Assembly: GCA_009886815.1 (NCBI GenBank)
Contig: QXYP01000048.1
Coordinates: 1-5,778, forward strand
Direction: 5' to 3'
Length of the DNA stretch: 5,778 nt
Origin: Halieaceae bacterium
Lineage (GTDB): Bacteria; Pseudomonadota; Gammaproteobacteria; Pseudomonadales; Halieaceae
The notes under the pieces are model-generated. The model ran no database searches. It saw only the letters and a program-made list of their open reading frames with translations, and was not told the origin of the DNA. Position numbers and translations under genes: made by a program. This document shows, piece after piece, positions 5,298-5,778 of the stretch (within the stretch, counting starts at the first letter, position 1; every line of letters starts with the position of its first letter).

Positions 5298-5778
5298 TTA
5301 ATCACCCGAGAATACAGGCTTTTCCTTACTGATGAAGGCGCGATAGGCCCGTTTGAAATCTTCAGTTTGCATGCAAATCGCTTGGGCTTGGGCCTCACAT
5401 TCAATCGATTGATCTACCGACATATTCCACTGCTGGTGTAACTGGGTTTTCGTGATGCCATTGGCAAAGGTTGGACCTGCGGTAATCCGCTGAGCCGCAT
5501 TTTGAGCATCCACCTCGGGCGTATCGCTGAGGCCATTAAAAAACCCCCAGCGCTCACCTTCTTCGGCGTTCATCGCCCGGCCAAAGTAGAGCAGTTCGCT
5601 GGCACGCCCCTGACCAATAATGCGCGGTAGTATCGAGCAAGCGCCCATATCACACCCGGCTAAGCCCACCCGGTTAAACAAAAAGGCGACCTTTGCTGAT
5701 GGGCCTGCGTAGCGCAGATCACTTGCCATAGCGATGATGGCTCCAGCACCCGCGCAGATACCGTCAATGGCACTGACA
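5298..5778 (-). CDS. Enoyl-CoA hydratase/isomerase (crotonase) family protein, 5' end cut by window
   Basis: Leftward gene whose start lies beyond the right edge; 159 C-terminal codons are visible of roughly 260-275 expected. The frame continues without a stop upstream of the ATG at 5729, and the upstream residues [12 protein letters not shown] are a conserved crotonase stretch forming part of the oxyanion hole, so that ATG is internal. Further family motifs are [34 protein letters not shown] and the C-terminal segment ending KPVFSGD. The family binds acyl-CoA and hydrates, isomerises or cleaves it through an enolate. By alignment to rat enoyl-CoA hydratase, E164 is kept (fragment residue E61), but the E144 position is Phe (F34). 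An Asp (D43) lies nine residues on, near the catalytic Asp of dienoyl-CoA isomerase. The reaction may therefore not be simple hydration. It is the first visible gene of the operon with the acyl-CoA dehydrogenase, 29 bp downstream. Confidence 0.9.
   Translation of the reverse strand, partial: VSAIDGICAGAGAIIAMASDLRYAGPSAKVAFLFNRVGLAGCDMGACSILPRIIGQGRASELLYFGRAMNAEEGERWGFFNGLSDTPEVDAQNAAQRITAGPTFANGITKTQLHQQWNMSVDQSIECEAQAQAICMQTEDFKRAYRAFISKEKPVFSGD

Noticed and set aside
5298..5729. Reading the crotonase gene as a complete 143-residue protein starting at 5729
   Set aside because: The frame stays open to the window edge and the residues upstream of that Met are conserved crotonase sequence, so the Met is internal and the gene is cut by the edge.
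1..5778. Mobile elements, CRISPR arrays, tRNA or rRNA genes, phage or defence genes
   Set aside because: No transposase, integrase, regularly spaced repeats, tRNA-like folds or toxin/nuclease proteins were seen; all coding sequence belongs to familiar metabolic families.

Overview
The window looks like chromosomal DNA from a proteobacterium, most likely a marine gammaproteobacterium. This is inferred from protein style, mid-range GC and ordinary Shine-Dalgarno sites; no marker gene is present, so the assignment is tentative. It carries six protein-coding genes, two of them cut by the window edges. There are no RNA genes, mobile elements or CRISPR arrays.

Layout from left to right. A MaoC-type hot-dog dehydratase gene runs leftward off the left edge. 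A 478-bp gene-free gap separates it from two rightward genes: a zinc-independent quinone-oxidoreductase-like MDR enzyme (865-1827) and a glutathione S-transferase (2037-2648). After a 63-bp convergent junction come three leftward genes. In order of transcription these are a crotonase/enoyl-CoA hydratase-like protein (cut by the right edge, ending at 5298), an acyl-CoA dehydrogenase (5268-4084) and an FMN-dependent alpha-hydroxy-acid dehydrogenase/oxidase (3875-2712).

How they may work together. The crotonase and acyl-CoA dehydrogenase genes are 29 bp apart with no terminator between them, so they almost certainly share a transcript and act on CoA thioesters. The hydroxy-acid dehydrogenase gene follows a 200-bp gap (from its preferred start) rich in inverted repeats, so it probably has its own control. 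MaoC dehydratase, MDR reductase and GST fit a neighbourhood for breakdown or detoxification of acyl-CoA or aromatic compounds, but no substrate can be read from this window.

Nothing here is a clearly undescribed system. The points most worth a second look are the crotonase, which lacks the usual first catalytic Glu but has an Asp placed like that of dienoyl-CoA isomerase; two substitutions in the FMN-phosphate motif of the hydroxy-acid enzyme; and a cluster of three TGAC/GTCA palindromes around that enzyme's start codon, which also bears on where the protein begins.
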